A program made the position numbers and the translations under genes. The notes under the pieces are model-generated. The model was given only the letters and a program-made list of their open reading frames with translations. It made no database searches and was not told the DNA's origin. From assembly GCF_022829465.1 (NCBI RefSeq), contig NZ_JAKSXZ010000027.1:1-64000 (forward strand): DNA of 64,000 nt, written 5' to 3'. This document shows positions 61,636 through 64,000 of the stretch, one piece after another (position 1 is the stretch's first letter; the number at the start of each line of letters is the position of its first letter). This DNA comes from Methylobacterium sp. J-067 (GTDB lineage Bacteria > Pseudomonadota > Alphaproteobacteria > Rhizobiales > Beijerinckiaceae).

Positions 61636-62721
61636 TCACGGCTTCGGCGCGGCGTCGGCCTCGACCTTCTGTGCCGCCTTGGCCTCGGCCTCCGCCTTCA
61701 GCTTGGCCTCAACCTCGGCCCGGATCCGGGTCTCCATCTCGGCCCGCGCCTTGGTTTCGGCTTCGGCCTTGCTCTTGGCGTCCGCCTCGGCCCGCATCTT
61801 GGACTCGATCTCAGCGCGCATCTTGGCCTCGAGGTCGGCCTTGGCCTGAGCCTCGGCCGCCGCTTTCTTGGCGGCCTCGCGCTCGGTGGAGCGCTTGTCG
61901 GCCGCGGCGACGTAGTCCTCCGGCCCGAGATCCACGTAGGACTTCAACTCCGTGTCGAAGGTGGCGGCATCGCTCGCGTCCTTCGGGCAATCCGGCGTCC
62001 CGCCCAGCTTCTTGATCTCGTCCTGAATCGCCCCGTCGATCGCTGCGAATTCAGTGCGCAGGGCGGTCACCTTGGCATCGACCGCCGCCCGCTGCGGGGC
62101 GGTGGTGCTCACGGCGCAACTCGCGGCGGTCTTCTGCAGGATGAGGCCCATGAAATAGGCCTGGAGGCGGATCTGATTCGGCTTCTCGGCCGGCGCCGCC
62201 GAGGCCTGCGGCGCGGGCGACGCGGCGGCATTGCAGCGCTTCAGGCCGTCATAGGCGTCAGCGAAACCGGGAATGGCGAAATCGGCCGCGCCGTCATCGA
62301 ACTTGAGGACGATCTGCTTCCCCTTCACCAGCTTCGGCAGGACGCTGTCCGGCAGCTGCGACCACAGGAGGTTGGCCTCGCCGGTCCAGCCCTGCTTGGG
62401 GAAGATCACCTGCTTGTCGATGGAGAAGGACGCCTTCACGGCCTCGTCCTTGTCCCAGGTCCAGTTCGCGTAGCCGAGGACAAGGTTGACCTTGCCCTCA
62501 TCCAGCGAGAGGACGATGGCGTTCTCCGCGTTGTTGTCGTCCTTGTCGCGGTAGGAATACGACATCTGGCAGGTCTCGCGGCCCGTCAGGCCGAGATTCC
62601 GCTCGATTTCCCAACCACGCACGTTCTCGAAGAGCTTGCGTTCACCGGCCCTGGCCGGCGCAGTCAATCCTCCGAACACGAAAGCCAAAGTGATCGCGGC
62701 GAGGACGGGGCGCTTGCTCAT
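61636..62721 (-). CDS. exported protein with C-terminal octad-repeat helix
   Basis: I do not recognise this protein. The 361-residue precursor has a Sec signal peptide (VLAAITLAFVFGGLTAPARA, cleavage near residue 25). Residues 26-165 form a globular domain with strands such as CQMSYSYRDKDDNNAENAIV and KQIVLKFDDGAADFAIPGF. An Ala/Pro-rich linker follows, then a second domain with the pair Cys...Cys (SCAVSTTAP, TPDCPKDA). From about residue 297 there are seven eight-residue repeats of the form xEAKxRAE, forming one long charged helix that ends in DAAPKP. The frame ends four bases from minC. Start ATG fits the signal peptide. Confidence 0.75.
   Translation of the reverse strand: MSKRPVLAAITLAFVFGGLTAPARAGERKLFENVRGWEIERNLGLTGRETCQMSYSYRDKDDNNAENAIVLSLDEGKVNLVLGYANWTWDKDEAVKASFSIDKQVIFPKQGWTGEANLLWSQLPDSVLPKLVKGKQIVLKFDDGAADFAIPGFADAYDGLKRCNAAASPAPQASAAPAEKPNQIRLQAYFMGLILQKTAASCAVSTTAPQRAAVDAKVTALRTEFAAIDGAIQDEIKKLGGTPDCPKDASDAATFDTELKSYVDLGPEDYVAAADKRSTEREAAKKAAAEAQAKADLEAKMRAEIESKMRAEADAKSKAEAETKARAEMETRIRAEVEAKLKAEAEAKAAQKVEADAAPKP
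61666..61833 (-). repeat. seven 24-base coding repeats (octapeptide)
   Basis: Seven in-frame units of 24 bases encode LEAKMRAE, IESKMRAE, ADAKSKAE, AETKARAE, METRIRAE, VEAKLKAE and AEAKAAQK. The Glu or Asp at the second position, Lys or Arg at the fourth and Ala-Glu at the end are nearly invariant. At DNA level the copies share a CTTGGCCTCG-like core but are diverged, so expansion is old. An eight-residue period is unlike a normal heptad coiled coil. Confidence 0.85.
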
Positions 62722-62900
62722 GTCGTGTTCCTGGAACCGGTTCGGCTCATCGGTTGATCTCGTGCCGGGGACTTTCGTTCAAGCTGATTTCACGCGAGGC
62801 GAACAGCCTTCAGGTCACGATATCGAGACGATATGTGCCGTTAAACTGAATTGCCGTGGTGGAACGGTTAATCCCGTCGGATGCGATCGCTAGATCCGGC
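62722..62900. other. intergenic region upstream of the octad-repeat gene
   Basis: 179 bases, less GC-rich than neighbouring genes, lying between the octad-repeat gene start and the 3' end of the kinase gene, both minus strand. It probably holds the octad-repeat gene promoter. No gene, terminator or clear box was found. Confidence 0.4.
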
Positions 62901-64000
62901 CTAGCGGACCAGCAAAGCCAGCAGCACGATCACCGCCACACCCAGGACCAGCGACAGGCCGCGCCAGAACAGGAGCGGGTCGCGCTCGATCAGCGGCACG
63001 CCCCGCGTCTCGGTGAAGGCCGGGTTCGGGTGGCGCAGGTCGTGGATGAACTCGGACAGCACCTCGTAGCGGCGCTGCGGGTCGGGATGCGTCGCCCGGC
63101 GCAAGGCGCCATCGACCCAGGCCGGCAGGAGGGGCCGGGCGTGGCGCGCGGAGACGTAGCGCAACCGCTTCTGCTTTTCGGCCGTGCGGGCGCGGGCGGC
63201 TTGGCCACCATAGGGCAGGCGGCCGGTGAGCATCTGGTAGGAGAGGATGCCGAGCGCGAAGATGTCCGAGCCCGGCGAGGGCGCGTAGCCCAGGAAGCAT
63301 TCCGGCGCGGTGTATTGGATGGCGCCCTGGGGCAGGGCATCGTCCGTGCGTCCGCCCTCTTCCACGAGGGCGGCGACGCGGGTCGCGCCGAAATCGATGA
63401 TCTGCACCGTGCCGGCCGCGTCGATCAGCACGTTCTCCGGCCGGAGGTCGCCATGGACCATCTCCCGGCGGTGGAAGGCCTGAAGGCCCCGCGCGATCTG
63501 CTCCACGATCCCGCGCACGCTTTCCAAATCAGGCTCGCTCCGGTCGGCCATCCACTGGGCGAGGGTGCTGCCCTCGACGAAGCGCATCACCGTGTAGAGG
63601 TGCCCGCGCGGGGTGCGGCCCTCATGTGCCTTGAGGACGTGCGGGCTGTCGAGCCGCCGGGCGATCCACTCCTCCATCATGAAGTGGCGTAGGTAGTCGC
63701 GGTCGCCGCGCAGTTCGAGGCCGGGCACCTTCAGGGCGACGCGCGCGCCGCTCTCGCGGTCGGTGGCGAGGTAGACATGGCCCCGTCCGCCCGCATGGAG
63801 CCGCCGCAGGATGTCGTAGCCCTCGAACTGCGTCGGCGGGTCGAGGAGGGGCGCGGGCGGCAGGTCGCCGACCTCGCCCATGACCTCACCGGGCTCTCCG
63901 TCCGGCAGGCTATCCACCCGGACGATCAGTGCCGTCAGATTGTCACCGCTGCCTGCTTCGTAGGCAGCGTCCACGATCCGGCGGGCCGCGCCCTGCAAAT
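62901..64000 (-). CDS. PP2C phosphatase / Ser-Thr protein kinase fusion (3' part, cut by the window edge)
   Basis: The visible 366 residues start inside a PP2C phosphatase domain: AYEAGSGDNLTALIVRVDS is its usual last strand. A eukaryotic-type kinase follows from FEGYDILRRLHAGGRGHVYL. It has the VAIK-like ALKV lysine, catalytic MVHGDLRPENVLID, DFG in QIIDFGATR and a later SDIFALGILSYQMLTGRLPY. The catalytic HRD is HGD, so it is a non-RD type. One C-terminal helix (LSLVLGVAVIVLLALLV) anchors it in the membrane. Such fusions occur in proteobacteria beside nitrate assimilation genes; none is visible here. The true start lies beyond 64000. Confidence 0.88.
   Translation of the reverse strand, partial: LQGAARRIVDAAYEAGSGDNLTALIVRVDSLPDGEPGEVMGEVGDLPPAPLLDPPTQFEGYDILRRLHAGGRGHVYLATDRESGARVALKVPGLELRGDRDYLRHFMMEEWIARRLDSPHVLKAHEGRTPRGHLYTVMRFVEGSTLAQWMADRSEPDLESVRGIVEQIARGLQAFHRREMVHGDLRPENVLIDAAGTVQIIDFGATRVAALVEEGGRTDDALPQGAIQYTAPECFLGYAPSPGSDIFALGILSYQMLTGRLPYGGQAARARTAEKQKRLRYVSARHARPLLPAWVDGALRRATHPDPQRRYEVLSEFIHDLRHPNPAFTETRGVPLIERDPLLFWRGLSLVLGVAVIVLLALLVR

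Noticed and set aside
61666..61833. Possible CRISPR-like or tandem array
   Set aside because: The 24-base period is in frame, has no spacers and encodes an octapeptide repeat inside a gene.
1..64000. Mobile elements, tRNA/rRNA genes, restriction or defence systems
   Set aside because: I searched by eye for transposase motifs, tRNA clover-leaf patterns, integrase genes and defence-type domains and saw none; short tRNAs could be missed without a covariance search.

Overview
The window looks like a chromosomal housekeeping segment from a high-GC alphaproteobacterium of the Methylobacterium/Methylorubrum type (order Hyphomicrobiales). I infer this from protein style and gene order: rpsF-rpsR-DUF2232-rplI-dnaB, trpA-accD-folC, a ribosomal protein S2 with a C-terminal helix-hairpin-helix tail, a nuclease-type MutL with no mutH in view, an AddA helicase-nuclease, and a homologue of formaldehyde-activating enzyme (Fae), a hallmark of methylotrophs. 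No rRNA, tRNA, insertion sequence, prophage or CRISPR array was seen, and coding composition is even throughout.

Layout. 1-9972 is mostly minus strand: a purine-nucleoside-phosphorylase-like YfiH protein, a MidA-type methyltransferase, lgt, a VOC / SMP-30 / cupin trio, dnaB, then rplI, a DUF2232 membrane protein, rpsR and rpsF. 10293-22070 is plus strand: pdxJ-acpS, lepB-rnc-era, an RsmC-like methyltransferase with an RsuA-type pseudouridine synthase, rpsB-tsf, pyrH-frr-cdsA-dxr. 22078-26547 is minus strand: folC, accD, trpA and a dGTPase-like HD protein. ErpA and a large exported protein of unknown function follow on the plus strand.

29036-31496 encodes an aromatic-sulfonate/nitrate/taurine-type ABC importer and 35383-40076 a branched-chain-amino-acid-type ABC importer that ends in a short-chain dehydrogenase. 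Between them lie a pterin-carbinolamine dehydratase, mutL and a small protein. 40248-44150 is the accessory stretch: a D-threonine-aldolase-like enzyme, a REP-like palindrome, the Fae paralogue, an Nramp-like transporter with an in-frame stop before its last membrane helix, and two small proteins of unknown function.

44219-53053 is the outer-membrane block, read as rseP, bamA, lpxD, fabZ, lpxA, lpxI, lpxB. In most alphaproteobacteria this block is continuous with pyrH-frr-uppS-cdsA-dxr. Here the two halves are inverted and about 22 kb apart, and uppS is missing between frr and cdsA. 53180-56741 is an EmrAB-type efflux pair divergent from a TetR regulator, with two identical palindromic operators between them. 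The window ends with trxA, addA, a lone minC, an exported protein with an eight-residue coiled repeat, and the 3' part of a phosphatase-kinase fusion.

No obviously new multi-gene system stands out. The best leads are the Fae paralogue lacking the usual active-site histidine next to the interrupted Nramp-like gene, the octad-repeat exported protein, the 635-residue exported protein, and several candidate RNA leaders around ribosomal-protein genes.
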